Assembly (NCBI GenBank): GCA_030180075.1
Contig: JASNJN010000083.1
Span: 1 to 60,328 of the forward strand
Reading direction: 5' to 3'
DNA from: Mikrocytos mackini
Lineage: Eukaryota; Endomyxa; Ascetosporea; Mikrocytida; Mikrocytiidae
DNA: 60,328 nt
Shown piece after piece: positions 1 to 10,507 of the stretch. Numbering within the stretch: position 1 is the first letter of the stretch; each line of letters opens with the position of its first letter. Below the pieces are notes generated by a model that was given only the letters and a program-made list of their open reading frames with translations, made no database searches and was not told where the DNA came from. Position numbers and translations under genes: made by a program.

Positions 1-446
1 ATGGCTAAATTTAATGTTATGAAATTTTATGTAAATGTATTCTTTTTAAAATTTACTAATGGAATTTTAATCTAACAAACAACATAGAATTTTTTTCAAA
101 TTTGTGAAATTTTCAGAAACTTTTTATCATAAATGGGTTGTTTTATAAGTAGGGTTTCCCATTATCCGGATAATAAAAATATCCGGATANCNNNTATTTC
201 GAAGGAAAAAAGGTCATATATTATCCGCACCCTAGTAATGACATTCGAAATACCCGCTATCCGGATATTTTTATTATCCGGATAATGGGAAACCCTACTT
301 ATAAAACAACCCATTTATGATAAAAAGTTTCTGAAAATTTCACAAATTTGAAAAAAATTCTATGTTGTTTGTTAGATTAAAATTCCATTAGTAAATTTTA
401 AAAAGAATACATTTTCATAAAATTTCATAACATTAAATTTAGCCAT
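1..446. repeat. Large near-perfect inverted repeat at window edge
   Basis: Bases 1-203 are the reverse complement of about 244-446, with a ~40-base loop and very few mismatches (one near base 32). The Ns at 190 and 192-194 fall in the left arm, and the right arm (245-257) shows the bases expected there. An inner unit is bounded by TAGGGTTTCCC (150-160) and GGGAAACCCTA (287-297) and carries repeated ATCCGGATA palindromes, as in other small non-autonomous elements here. The inverted repeat extends beyond that unit and starts at base 1. It could be a fold-back element or an inverted-duplication artefact at a contig end. Confidence 0.85.
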
Positions 447-1143
447 TCTAATACAAAAACACAATTTCTACAAAAAATTTCGGGAAATATTATGATTGGC
501 AACATTTTTTTCCAAACAATTTGGTAGGAAAATGGCGAAAATTTCTCAAATTTTTGTTTGTACTACGCGAGTTTGTTGTAGTTTTGTTTGTTATAGAGAG
601 GTTTGACTGTATATAAAAAAATTTATTTTACACGCAAACAATTTTTTTTCGCCAAAAAAACAATAAACTCAAAATTTTTTATATTACATTCTTAATAAAT
701 TAAACATCTATCATAAAATTAGGAAATATTGTAACCTGAAAAAAGGGTTTTGGACAGGATTAAACCAGGTTTAAACCTGGATTAAACCACTTGTCCTGTA
801 CAAAAGGTTATGGACGGTCTTAAACCCTACCCTGGTCAGAAATAAGTGATGATTTATGTCAAAATTTGAGTATGAGTTTTGACAATCGTTTGTCTACATG
901 TTTATCTAATGAGGGGAAGTGGATGGAATATTGAATAATTATTTTTTATTGGTTGGGTTTAGTTATTTTATTGTTTCAAATTTCAAAATTTTACTTTTGA
1001 ATTTATGAGACGAAAATATTGTAGAAATTACATAAGAGTAATAAATGTTTAAAAATATTATATACGTCTAATATAGATCAAAATAGAAACAGACTTTATT
1101 TGACAAACTTATTTCATCCACATATTAAAAAATTCTAGGTGTT
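447..1143. other. AT-rich non-coding DNA with transposon-end remnants
   Basis: I see no supportable gene. Bases about 591-609 read TTATAGAGAGGTTTGACTG followed by TA. This resembles the terminal repeat of pogo/Tigger-type Tc1-mariner MITEs, and a related end lies at 50826-50837. Around 745-837 are GGTTTAAACC-type palindromes and a CTACCCTG end that resembles the CAACCCTG end of the hAT-like MITE at 10117-10499. No partner ends were found, so these are remnants at best. Confidence 0.4.
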
Positions 1144-1689
1144 TCAAATTTTATATTCCAAGTGTATGTAGATAACCGAAGGTGCGTTGATATCACCAAC
1201 TAGAATAACAAGTATCTTTTTGTCCTGGACAACCGATTCATCGGCAATAAGAAATATCTTTTTACAGCCCGGTTTAATTTTCAGTTTATTCTTGTATCTC
1301 TCGGCCATATGTGAACAGATTTCCCTTGCAGTTTCAGGAGTGGGAACGCTGTATCCCAATAAAGAAAAGAATGATTTAAATTCTGCTTTTCTTAAGTTGT
1401 TTATCGCAATATTGCACCTACTCAACATACCCACGAAACGTTCGTAATATGTACTGGGCACAAGGTCTATCATCTTCTGTTTAACATTGAATTTGCGATT
1501 TTGTAGAAGCTTAGTGTGTTTGTCTCCTCTTTGATGGCTTTCCACAAAGTACATTTTATCGAATGAAACGCCCTTCATACAAAGATCACACCACAATGTC
1601 TGCTGTGATGTGATGCTAAATTCAATGGGGAAGCGTTTTATAATTGCATCAAGTTTGTCCTGGGCTTTGCACCTCGTCTTTTTTACCAT
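1144..1689 (-). pseudogene. hAT-family transposase, N-terminal fragment (BED/CGGBP1-like zinc finger)
   Basis: A 181-codon ORF. Residues about 33-60 form a C2H2 finger (WCDLC ... SHQRGDKH) of the kind at the N-terminus of hAT transposases. It is followed by a helical segment and by IADESVVQDK with LVILVGDI, which resembles the start of the hAT RNase H-like core with its first catalytic Asp. The catalytic middle and C-terminal dimerisation region are absent, so this is about a third of a usual hAT protein. A C-terminal hAT relic at 22711-23886 could be from the same family, but the two do not overlap enough to prove it. The start is the ATG at 1689, preceded by an AAATTTTAAAATTT motif. Assignment is by motif. 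Confidence 0.55.
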
Positions 1690-1712
1690 ATGAAATTTTA
1701 AAATTTGACAAA
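1690..1712 (-). promoter_or_regulatory. AAATTT-type start-proximal motif of hAT fragment
   Basis: Read on the minus strand, CAAATTTTAAAATTTC ends a few bases before the ATG at 1689. The same A/T motif stands before gamma-tubulin and several transposase genes in this window and resembles the AAATTT-like signal described for microsporidian promoters. Function is inferred. Confidence 0.5.
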
Positions 1713-2009
1713 AAAATTGACTTTAACATCAACCATAAACTGTTTTAAACCTAAAGAAACACCACATTGGTGTTACATATATCAATTGAACATTATAAAA
1801 CAAATTAACAATATTGACAAAAAGTTGCCCTACATATGAGAGTTAAAATATAAAAGAAAATACGTTTAACATTCGAGCCGATGACTATGGTTTTAATAAA
1901 AACGTTTTATGAATGAACTATTAAAAACTGAGGATACAATTATGAAAGTAATTAATATATTTTATAAGATTATATCAGATAGTTAAAAAAAAAATTTTTT
2001 TTTTAAAAA
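1713..2009. other. AT-rich spacer ending in A-tract/T-tract leader
   Basis: No gene is visible. The last 25 bases (about 1985-2009) are a run of A, then T, then A directly before the ATG at 2010. The same leader is present at 3547-3569 before the second copy of the gene, so it belongs to the duplicated unit and may be its promoter. Confidence 0.4.
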
Positions 2010-2959
2010 ATGGTCCATGATAAAAAATCAAAGTGCAAGGCTTGGATGGTGAATCCACAGGTAGGCAAAGACACGCTGAAGTGGAATTCCTTCGTATGCC
2101 AGACCAAAAGAGGCATTAACTTGTCTGGCCCTCCGCTCAAGGCTGCCATGAAAATGGAAAAGGTCGGGGCGGATAAAGGGCAGAGTCCCCTGCGTAGACC
2201 CAAAAAAGGTGCACTGATGTGCAGTAGCAGCGAGCAGCGGGAACGTATAAGTGCAATAAACGCCACTCCAATAAATAAAATCATATACCCCAATCCCGGT
2301 CCCAAATCAAAACGTGGAAGGCCAAAAAAGCCCAAAGCGAAAACCCAGGTGTCGATAGACAAATGGGTTGTCTCAAGCATAACTTGTAAAACTGAAACAG
2401 GCAATAAAAAAATTGTTCATAAAAAGTCCAAACCAAAAGGAGAGGGCCCAGTTTTTGTACCAAAGTGGAAAAATCCAAATTGGTTAGGCTTCAGGGTCCC
2501 GAAAGCTATTGAAACACAAGAGCAACGGGATCATTTTTTTAAAAAATTATATTTTAAAGAAAATCTGAAAATGACAATTAAGCCACTACAGGACAAGCAA
2601 ACAACAAAGGGCAACCCTAAAGGGAAGAAACCCCAGAAGGGAAGCGGAGATGCTCAGAAAAAGAGCTACTACTCCGAATTTGACCCGGAGAAGAGCGCGA
2701 TGCTGGCGCACAGCTACCACCCCGAAAAGAAGGGAGAACCCGAAGTTGAGGTTGAGGATAGCAGTGTCCTCGCGAAGATGGAAGGAGTACAGCCTATACA
2801 AGGTGTGGAAGCTTTCAAAACTAGCGTAGGATATACTGTGTCCGAATACCTGAACATGTTGGCAAAACCCAGGTCTATATAAAAGACCACGCCGCGGAAC
2901 TAGAGAGGAAATACTTCGAAAAGTACGCGATAGACGATGGTGTAGTCAGAGGTGAGTGC
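2010..2959 (+). pseudogene. AT-hook protein of unknown function, copy 1 (frameshifted, truncated)
   Basis: The ORF from ATG 2010 runs 290 codons to 2882. The protein is very basic, with an AT-hook-like segment KRGRPKKPKAK at about residues 100-110, so DNA binding is plausible. Relative to copy 2 one A is missing near 2854 (CTGAACATG against CTGAAACATG), which shifts the frame and gives the early stop. Homology continues out of frame to 2959, where a MITE-like end begins. Base composition is clearly richer in G+C than the flanks, suggesting a distinct origin such as a transposon gene. I do not recognise the family. Confidence 0.6.
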
Positions 2960-3546
2960 TAGAGTTTCCAAAATTAATACCGGTATTACTCGATATACCG
3001 GTATTTCGTCCATTATCGTTATCGAATATTATCGTCCATTACCGGTATTTGGTAATATTACCGGTATTAGATTTTAATTGAAATATTTTCTTTAATTCAT
3101 AAAATTTTAAGTAAATTATTGTGTTGCAATTAGGTTTTGATTTATTTTTCTCTTTATATTTGCCTAACTATTTCTAAATAAAAATTGATGTATTTGGAGG
3201 TTGAAATGCCTCAAAATTAAGTGTAACTAAATAAAATATCCATTCCTCAATAAATAAAATATAATATAATTAATTGTAATTATTTATATATAAACTAAAG
3301 TTTTGGATTCGTTATCTAATGCATGGATTGTGATTTTGAAGATAAACCTCTTTTTATAAGATATTATACAAAAAATTTAACTTATGATATCATTCCAATT
3401 GGGAGTATATGTTGTGATTAGCCTCGATATGTAAACTTTTTAAATGATTTTATACCAATCTATAATTGTTAGATTTGTACTCATACTTGCATAAAGTTTA
3501 AGATATTATGTAATACTTCACATACAAATAGAATTTAACGTTTGTC
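2960..3546. mobile_element. MITE-like block with ACCGGTATT palindromes
   Basis: The break in homology between the two AT-hook gene copies falls exactly at TAGAGTTTCC (2960), which resembles the TAGGGTTTCC end at 150. The first 110 bases hold repeated ACCGGTATT/AATACCGGT motifs in both orientations. The rest is AT-rich and non-coding. No matching right end was found before the second copy starts, so only one terminus is supported. Confidence 0.45.
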
Positions 3547-3569
3547 AAAAAAAAAATTTTTTTTAAAAA

Positions 3570-4787
3570 ATGGTCCATGATAAAAAATCAAAGTGCAAGG
3601 CTTGGATGGTGAATCCACAGGTAGGCAAAGACACGCTGAAGTGGAATCCCTTCGTACGCCAGACCAAAAGAGGCATTAACTTGTCTGGCCCTCCGCTCAA
3701 GGCTGCCATGAAAATGGAAAAGGTCGGGGCGGATAAAGGGCAGAGTCCCCTGCGTAGACCCAAAAAAGGTGCACTGATGTGCAGTAGCAGCGAGCAGCGG
3801 GAACGTATAAGTGCAATAAACGCCACTCCGATTAATAAAATCATATACCCCAATCCCGGTCCCAAATCAAAACGTGGAAGGCCAAAAAAGCCCAAAGCGA
3901 AAACCCAGGTGTCGATAGACAAATGGGTTGTNTCNAGCNTGTCTAATAAAACTGAAACTGACAATAAAAAAATTGCTCATAAAAAGTCCAAACCGAAAGA
4001 AATGGGCCCAGTTTTTGTACCAAAGTGGAAAAATCCAAATTGGTTAGGCTTCAGAGTCCCAAAAGCTATTGAAACACAAGAGCAACGGGATCATTTTTTT
4101 AAAAAATTATATTTTAAAGAAAATCTGAGAATGACAATCAAGCCACTACAGGACAAGCAAACAACAAAGGGCAATCCTAAAGGGAAGAAACCCCAGAAGG
4201 AAAGCGGTAATGCTCCAAAAAAGAGCTACTACTCCGAGTTTGACCCGAAAAAGAGTGCGATGCTGGCGCATAACTACCACCCCAAACAAAAGGGAGAACC
4301 CGAAGTTGAGGTCGAGGACAACAGTGTCCTTGCGAAGATGGAAGGAGTACAGCCTATACAAGGTATGGAAACTTTCAACACTAGCGTAGGATACACTGTG
4401 ACCGAATACCTGAAACATGTAGGCAAAACCCAGGTCTATATAAAAGACCACGCCGCGGAACTAGAGAGGAAATACTTCGAAAAGTACGCGATAGACGATG
4501 GTGTAGTCAGAGATGAGTGCCTGAACAAAAAAGGGCTAAACTCGATGCAAATCCTCTGTGCAGCAAGTCTATACAACTCCAAGCTTCAAGACCTTGACAG
4601 AACGCATGACTTTGAAAGCTTGGAGATCTCAGCACCTAATGTGAAACCAGCAGAGATAATCCCAGCTGAACCTAAGGTAGTGATACCAGCGAACAAAAGC
4701 CGCAACAAATACGGCAGGTACACAGGAATGTCTGAAGACATGGTTGTGATGCTGAAGTATATGATGGAGCATGAACTGGTTTATTAC
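3570..4787 (+). pseudogene. AT-hook protein of unknown function, copy 2 (3' end cut by MITE)
   Basis: This longer copy has 406 open codons from ATG 3570. It contains the same basic AT-hook region, a conserved middle (KPKWKNPNWLGF-like, tryptophan-rich) and a C-terminal part absent from copy 1 that includes RNKYGRYTGMSEDM. The TAG stop at 4788-4790 is the first three bases of an inserted MITE, so the native protein was longer. Three Ns (3932, 3935, 3939) fall in the reading frame. I cannot place the family. A transposon-encoded or horizontally acquired protein is plausible from copy number and composition. Confidence 0.55.
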
Positions 4788-5259
4788 TAGGGCTCTCAAA
4801 AAACAATTTTTTCAAAATTGCATATGATTGTTATTACGTCATTTTAACGCTCTAGGACGATTTTCAGGTCCCATAGAGCCTCTGGTAGCGATATTTAAAA
4901 GCAATAAAAGGCAACAAAGCAATTTTGGGCAATTTTTAGGTAAATTGACTAAAATAACAGCAATTTGGCGTAATAAATGGAATTATTTGAGTTGTTAATC
5001 TGGCAAAATACAAATAAAAATTTCTGATGAAAAAATCAAAAATTAAATTCGCCATATAAATCATTAATAGTTATTTAATGTAGTTATTAATACATAATCA
5101 GAATTATTTTATCATTTCAGGTTAATTTTGGAAGGAATTTTCCCAATTTTATAATAAAATGGATGGATTTTCATCGTTTTACAGGCAATTTGGCACAAAT
5201 AATGCATGTTTTTGGGGCAATTTCCTATATAAATATAAAAGCAATTTCTGGGAGCCCTA
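4788..5259. mobile_element. Non-autonomous TIR element (TAGGGCTC family), hAT-like
   Basis: It starts TAGGGCTCTCAAAAAACAAT and ends GCAATTTCTGGGAGCCCTA, an imperfect terminal inverted repeat. Flanks are TTTATTAC (4780-4787) and GTTATAAC (5260-5267), 6 of 8 bases alike, consistent with a decayed 8-bp hAT-type duplication. It encodes nothing. Truncated copies of its left side occur at 32915-33083 and 54798-54840, so it is a dispersed family. It supplies the stop codon that ends the AT-hook gene copy 2. Confidence 0.7.
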
Positions 5260-5284
5260 GTTATAACGCAAGTTTACTGTACTT

Positions 5285-6912
5285 CCAGTAAGCGACAAAT
5301 TGAAGGGAACTTCCCGCTTCACCTGGACAGAACAAGACAAGGACACTGCCAATGCTATCCTACAGGACATTAAGAAACACACACTCCTAAACTATCCAGA
5401 CTTTTCTAAACCGTTTTACCTAGAAACTGACTCTAGCGATTACGCAGTAGGTAGCGTACTGTTTCAAGATGAAAATATTCTTGGCTTCTATAGCTACAAA
5501 TACAACGATGTGGAAATAAAGTACACCATTCTGGAAAAGGAACTTCTTTCCATACTGAAAAGCCTACAAAATTTCCGAAATATCGTATTTAATGGCAAGA
5601 TTATAGTACGCAACGATAACAGAAACATCCTATTTCACAAGGAAGATATCTCTCGTAGAATCCAAAGATGGAAACTTCTACTCCAAGAGTATAACATTAC
5701 GCTCGAGCACATAGAAGGAAAAGAAAATATCTGTGCGGATTTCATCTCTAGAGCATGTTCAGTTTCCCAGAAACCACAATTACTAGACCTAGCGGCTATA
5801 GAAACAGCCCAAGGAAATGATGTTTCATTACAAAACAGAGTAACAAAAGGAAATGCATCGTATCAAACGATAAACACTCACAATATTATAATCGATGAGA
5901 ACAAACGCGTACTTATTCCAAAGGACCACTACGTAGTACTCTTCAATAGAGCACACGAATATCTTGGACACGCAGGATTTAAACGACTTTGGACGTCTAT
6001 TTCTCCTTTCGTTTCGGGGCAGAGACTCGCCAAGTTTATGCGAATAGAATCAAGTCTATGTGAACCTTGTCTCCATCATAAACAAAGAAAAACAAACTAT
6101 AGGCACACACAAGGATGCATTTTCGAAAGAACTCCATTTAAAACAATAGCTAGCGATATTTATGGACCTTTAGAAAGTGACAGTTACATACACGACTTTG
6201 AGAAACCAAGATTCTTTGTGGTTTCAGTCATTGATATTGCCACAAGACTAGTATCTATTCATCTTACAGAAAACACATCCCACCAGTACATTATTAATGA
6301 CGTGTTAGAACCATGGATACAGAAATATGGAGCACCCGACCGATTCATATCGGATAACGGAAGACAATACGTATGTAAGCCCATAAAGGACTTCCTACAG
6401 CGGCAAAATATTACTCATACACGTACATCTGCGTACAACCCAAGTAGTAACTCCATCGCAGAAAGAATTAACCAGACAATCGGAGTTTTATTTAGGATCA
6501 ACGCAGGAGAACATGTGGATCACATCAAGAAGACTATCCTAAGAAATCTGAATGAAGGCAGAAACAGGATAACCGGATACAGTCCATGAGAACTAATATC
6601 GGGAACTTCTCCATTAGATCCCTTACAGCGAAACCTTGACATAAACTTCACAGAATTGAAGGACAAGGAAGAAAGAGTAAAACAGAACGACAACATGAAA
6701 ATAAATAGCAAACGCATTCCCCATACGTTCAAAACTGGTGACCAAGTCATGTTACGAAATGAAGAACCAAAGAAAGGAAGTAACCGATATGACGGACCTT
6801 ACCGCATAACACACGTCGGAACCAGTGGAAATAGAATCGAAATACAAACAGAACGTAGAAGACAGTGGCACAACATAAAAAGAATTATTCCTGTGCCGAA
6901 GGAGGGGGAGAA
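5285..6912 (+). pseudogene. Ty3/gypsy element A: RNase H and integrase part of pol
   Basis: Only the 3' part of pol survives; homology to element B starts near 5288, at the end of the RT domain. The order is RNase H (LETDSSDYAVG, EKELL), the His-Cys zinc-binding region of integrase (HEYLGH ... CEPC), and the integrase core with Asp in ASDIYGPL, Asp in ISDNGRQY and Glu in NSIAERIN. An in-frame TGA at 6587-6589 stands where element B has CGA. The frame then continues through the C-terminal integrase domain (FKTGDQVMLRNEE) into the LTR. There is no start codon of its own. It is a 5'-truncated relic about 95% like B. Confidence 0.9.
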
Positions 6913-7077
6913 TGTGGGGTTCAATATAACCCACATTAATTAATGACATAAATTTAAATTTGAATTTAAATTCAAATTTGGATTTATGATTTAAATAAAT
7001 AATAATTAAAAAATTAGCTTAGAAAATTAATATGTTTCAAAATTATGATAGACCCACTTTAAGTCTATACAACCATT
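6913..7077 (+). repeat. LTR shared by gypsy elements A and B
   Basis: A purine tract (GGAGGGGGAGAA) ends at 6912 and TGTGGGGTTC begins the LTR. The same tract and LTR recur at 11528-11698 downstream of element B. The segment is the 3' LTR of A and the 5' LTR of B, an arrangement left by LTR-LTR recombination in tandem elements. The right boundary is uncertain; CAACCA near 7077 is a possible CA terminus. An ATG at 7032 lies inside it. Confidence 0.65.
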
Positions 7078-7885
7078 ACATAAAATACGGTTGGGCTTAT
7101 TATGATCCCGACATAATGAATTCATTGAGCAAAGGATCTCCTGACTTTCCAAATTTTAAATTTTCTACAGCACCTACAAAATCGGTCACAGGAGACCACA
7201 CAACACAAGACAGGAAGAGAGTGGACGGGACGAAGACACTTTCCTTCAAACTTCGTGTTCCCAACACAGACGTGGTTCTAGAGTGTCAGATACCAAGACT
7301 CTACGACCCACAGTCACAAGACCTCCTAGACTGGATCCAATAGTTCCGAGAACTTGTAACACTCACTGAATGGGACGACAACACTACTCTAAACGTCTTA
7401 AAATCCGTAGTGTCTCCAGAGCTTCTTTCACGAATCGGAACAGCAACAACCCTTGAGCAGGCCCTTGAAATTCTACTTAATTACGCCTATCCGGTCACTA
7501 ATTGCGGCATATACTACAAACAAATCAATGCCCTGCACCAAGACCATTACTACAGGATCGTAGATTACTTTCAAGCAGTGCGAAAACTCATCATGAGGTT
7601 AAGCATCACCCGAAAGCTAAGTGACATACAGACAAGTGAGAAACTCGAAGAAGTATTCAAGCAGGGCTTGTCCGCAGCCACACACGTCGAAATGACGAAA
7701 GCCGGACTAGTAGATGTGCAAGGAATCGTGGAAAGAATCCAAACAATTGAAAACATTGTCCTCTCAGAGATAGAGCACCACGAAGTTATTGCACAGACAA
7801 CCAGGAGTACAAGAACAAAAACTCGACCTAAGCCATCACGAAGCTGGTGCAGTCTACATCGTACTTCACGACACACAACGAGGAA
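7032..7885 (+). pseudogene. Gag region of gypsy B
   Basis: The reading frame opens at ATG 7032, inside the LTR; an alternative start is the ATG at 7116. A TAG at 7341-7343 (after LLDWIQ) interrupts it and the same frame continues to about 7870. The protein is helical and capsid-like in layout. It ends in a Cys-His cluster (WCSLH ... H ... C) that needs a frame change near 7870-7885 to be complete, which would be the gag zinc knuckle. No strong primer-binding site was seen between LTR and gag. Confidence 0.65.
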
Positions 7886-8374
7886 TGTCGCAGTCAACAG
7901 CATGGAAAAACTTCCACACCAGGACAATCAGGGACATTAACTCACGATTACTCAAGCAACAACAACAACAGATTCCAACGGAACTACAGATCATATGATA
8001 AGGGACAACACCCCTACAGACGGCCGTATTCAGGCTCATCATACCAACCCAGACGACCAACAACACAGACTGGATCGCCTGCAGAGTCCGCAACAACAAA
8101 GGACAACGAACAAAAGAGTTACAGTATACGCAACCCAACAAGAGGGAATACTAAACAGCTTCGTGACGAAAACAAATCCACGAACCCAAGGTTTTTTGCA
8201 TTGAAAGAACCATGTATGCGTACTAACGGACTCTTAATTCCAGTTCAATTAAACAAAGACAACTATCAATGTCTACTTGATACTGGCTCACACCTTTCGC
8301 TAATAAGCAAGAAAGTTGCCTTAAAAGAGAACCTTCAGATTACTCCCACAGAGAACCTTTGCAAGTGGAGTTAG
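7847..8374 (+). pseudogene. Gag C-terminus and aspartic protease N-terminal half, gypsy B
   Basis: After the frame change the ORF has an Asn/Gln/Arg-rich linker typical of the gag tail, then LLDTGSHLSLIS, the retropepsin active-site motif (Asp-Thr-Gly-Ser). The second protease half (YDMVLGMDF) lies in the next frame, so another frameshift is needed around 8360. Whether any of these shifts was a programmed site cannot be told from one copy. Confidence 0.7.
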
Positions 8375-10116
8375 CAGATTCCAAAACACTTGAACTAACA
8401 GAGCAAACAACGCTGGAATTCAGTATAGTACCCTTTACTAACAAGAAGTTTAGAATCCAGCCGAAAATACTTAAAGACATGACATATGACATGGTCTTAG
8501 GCATGGACTTCCTAGAAGATCAAGAAATAACCCTGAACCTAGGAACACATTCGCTTTTAATTGATGGAACACTGTATGATCTTAATAGTGCAGAACAAAA
8601 GGCATGGAATAACAACCCAGACAGCCAACTGATTAAAAAGATAAAGATACTTGCACTTAAGAATACAGATGAAGAACTGAAACAATTTCTCCAAACAATA
8701 CAACAAGAACAACCATCGCTAGGTCTCATCAAAGACTACGAGCACAAGATCTGGCTCAAAGATGAAGAACGCGTAAATTACCAGCGTCCATATCCAGTAC
8801 CAGCAAAACTTCTGGCACCTACAAAGGATACACTTGCAGAATTGGAAGATAAAGGAGTTATAAAGAAGAGTAACTCCGTATACTGTTCGCCAGCATTCCC
8901 AATCTTGAAAAAGAACAACACAGTAAGACTTCTAATAGACTACCGTCTACTTAACCAAAATACAATAAGAGAGAACTTTCCCTTTCCATCAGTGAATGAC
9001 GTAGTACAACGACTAGGAAAAGCTGTTGTTTTTAGTACACTAGACATGAATTACGGATACTACCAGATAGCGCTCTCACCGGAATCGATGAAATATACAG
9101 CATTCTCAATCTTAGGAGAAGCGTATGAGTTTACTAGACTTCCATTCGGATTAGTAAACGCTCCCTTATGCTTCCAACGTGTTATACAGCGAACTCTTTC
9201 ACATCTTGACCTCGTTATCGTATACCTTGACGACATACTCATCTTTAGTGAGAAGGAAGAAGATCACAACCAACACATTAAACAAGCAATTACCTCACTA
9301 CGAGAATCAGGAATCAGCTTAAACTTTGAGAAAACAATTATCAAGAGAGAAGAAATTAAGTATCTTGGACTTTTAATTTCTAGTAAAGGAATCAAGGCAG
9401 ACACAAGCAGAGTAGACTCGTATGACAACTACACTCCGAAGAGCAGAAAAGGAGTCATGAAACTCATAGGGTACATCAACAGGTTTCGGCCATTTGTCCC
9501 AAACCTTTCCTCCAAACTACTTCCACTAAGCGACAAATTGAAAGGAACTTCCCGCTTCACCTGGACAGAACAAGACAAGGACACTGCCAATGCAATCCTA
9601 CAGGACATTAAGAAACACACACTCCTAAACTATCCAGACTTTTCTAAACCATTTTACCTGGAAACTGACTCTAGCGATTACGCACTAGGTAGCGTACTGT
9701 TTCAAGATGGAAATATTCTTGGCTTCTATAGCTACAAATACAACGATGTGGAAATAAAGTACACCATTCTGGAAAAGGAACTTCTTTCCATACTGAATAG
9801 CCTACAACACTTCCGAAATATCGTATTTAACTACAAGATTATAGTACGCAATGATAACAGAAACATCCTATTCCACAAGGAAGATATCTCCCGTAGAATC
9901 CAAAGATGGAAACTTCTACTTCAAGAGTACAACATTACGCTCGAGCACATAGAAGGAAAGGAAAATATCTGTGCAGATTTCATCTCTAGAGCATGTTCAG
10001 TTTCCCAGAAACCAAAACTACTAGACCTAGCGGTTATAGAAACAGCCCAAGGAAATGATTTTTCACTACAAAACAGAGTAACAAAAGGAAATGCATCGTA
10101 TCAAACAATAAACACT
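8375..10116 (+). pseudogene. Protease C-term, reverse transcriptase and RNase H of gypsy B
   Basis: A long open stretch, read in frame from about 8359. It begins with the protease C-terminal half, then RT with the fingers motif (KNNTVRLLIDYR), LPFGLVNAP and the catalytic VYLDDILIF. RNase H follows, with LETDSSDYALG, EKELL and the RNDNRN region. It ends with the linker to integrase, where the MITE at 10117 cuts it. The RT-RNase H portion is uninterrupted and keeps the catalytic Asp residues, so this lineage was probably active not long ago. Confidence 0.9.
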
Positions 10117-10499
10117 CAGGGTTGTAAGGTAAAAACCACCTGGTTTTTACCACCCTGGTAAAAACCGGATATTACCGTCATGTCATAAACCTTTTTGACG
10201 TTTTATCCGGCATAAACCTAAAATTTGGTAGGAACTAATTTTTGGAAGATTTTGGGGAAAATTTTTTCGATTTTTAGCAAATTTTTATTTTTATATTTTA
10301 TTACTTTGATTTTGGAGATTTTTGATTTTTCAGGAAATATTTTATTTCTAATCTCCTGAGATTACGTTAAGTAATTCCAACTAAGATTATTTTTGGAATT
10401 TTTAAAATATTTTCAAAATATAAAAATTTGAGGTTTTTGACATGGTTTAATCCGGTTTATACCGGTTAAAACCCATGTCATGTCATAAACGCAACCCTG
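10117..10499. mobile_element. hAT-type MITE with perfect 8-bp target duplication
   Basis: This 383-bp insertion in gypsy B begins CAGGGTTG and ends CAACCCTG (perfect 8-base TIR). It is flanked by TAAACACT at 10109-10116 and 10500-10507. The uninterrupted homologous site in element A (around 5872-5883) has one copy of TAAACACT, so the empty site is directly seen. An 8-bp duplication and a CAGG-type terminus are hallmarks of hAT elements. Subterminal palindromes (ACCTGG/CCAGG, AACCGG/CCGGTT) could be transposase-binding repeats. It has no coding capacity. Confidence 0.93.
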
Positions 10500-10507
10500 T
10501 AAACACT

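Larger units (their letters stand above)
1984..4520 (+). repeat. Direct repeat pair: AT-hook protein gene, two copies
   Basis: Bases about 1984-2959 and 3547-4520 are over 95% alike by eye and in the same orientation, including the A/T leader. Copy 1 ends abruptly at 2959, where the 2960-3546 block starts; copy 2 runs on to 4787. The 587-base spacer looks like an inserted element. Either two copies of a dispersed repeat landed close together, or a local duplication was later interrupted. Confidence 0.9.

Noticed and set aside
2003-4451. Minus-strand ORFs opposite the AT-hook gene copies
   Set aside because: They are open only because the plus-strand gene is G+C-richer and stop-poor; no start-proximal motif or domain.
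7341-8374. Programmed frameshift or readthrough between gag and pol in gypsy B
   Set aside because: The element has several lesions, and no slippery heptamer with a following structure stands out; cannot be told from decay in one copy.
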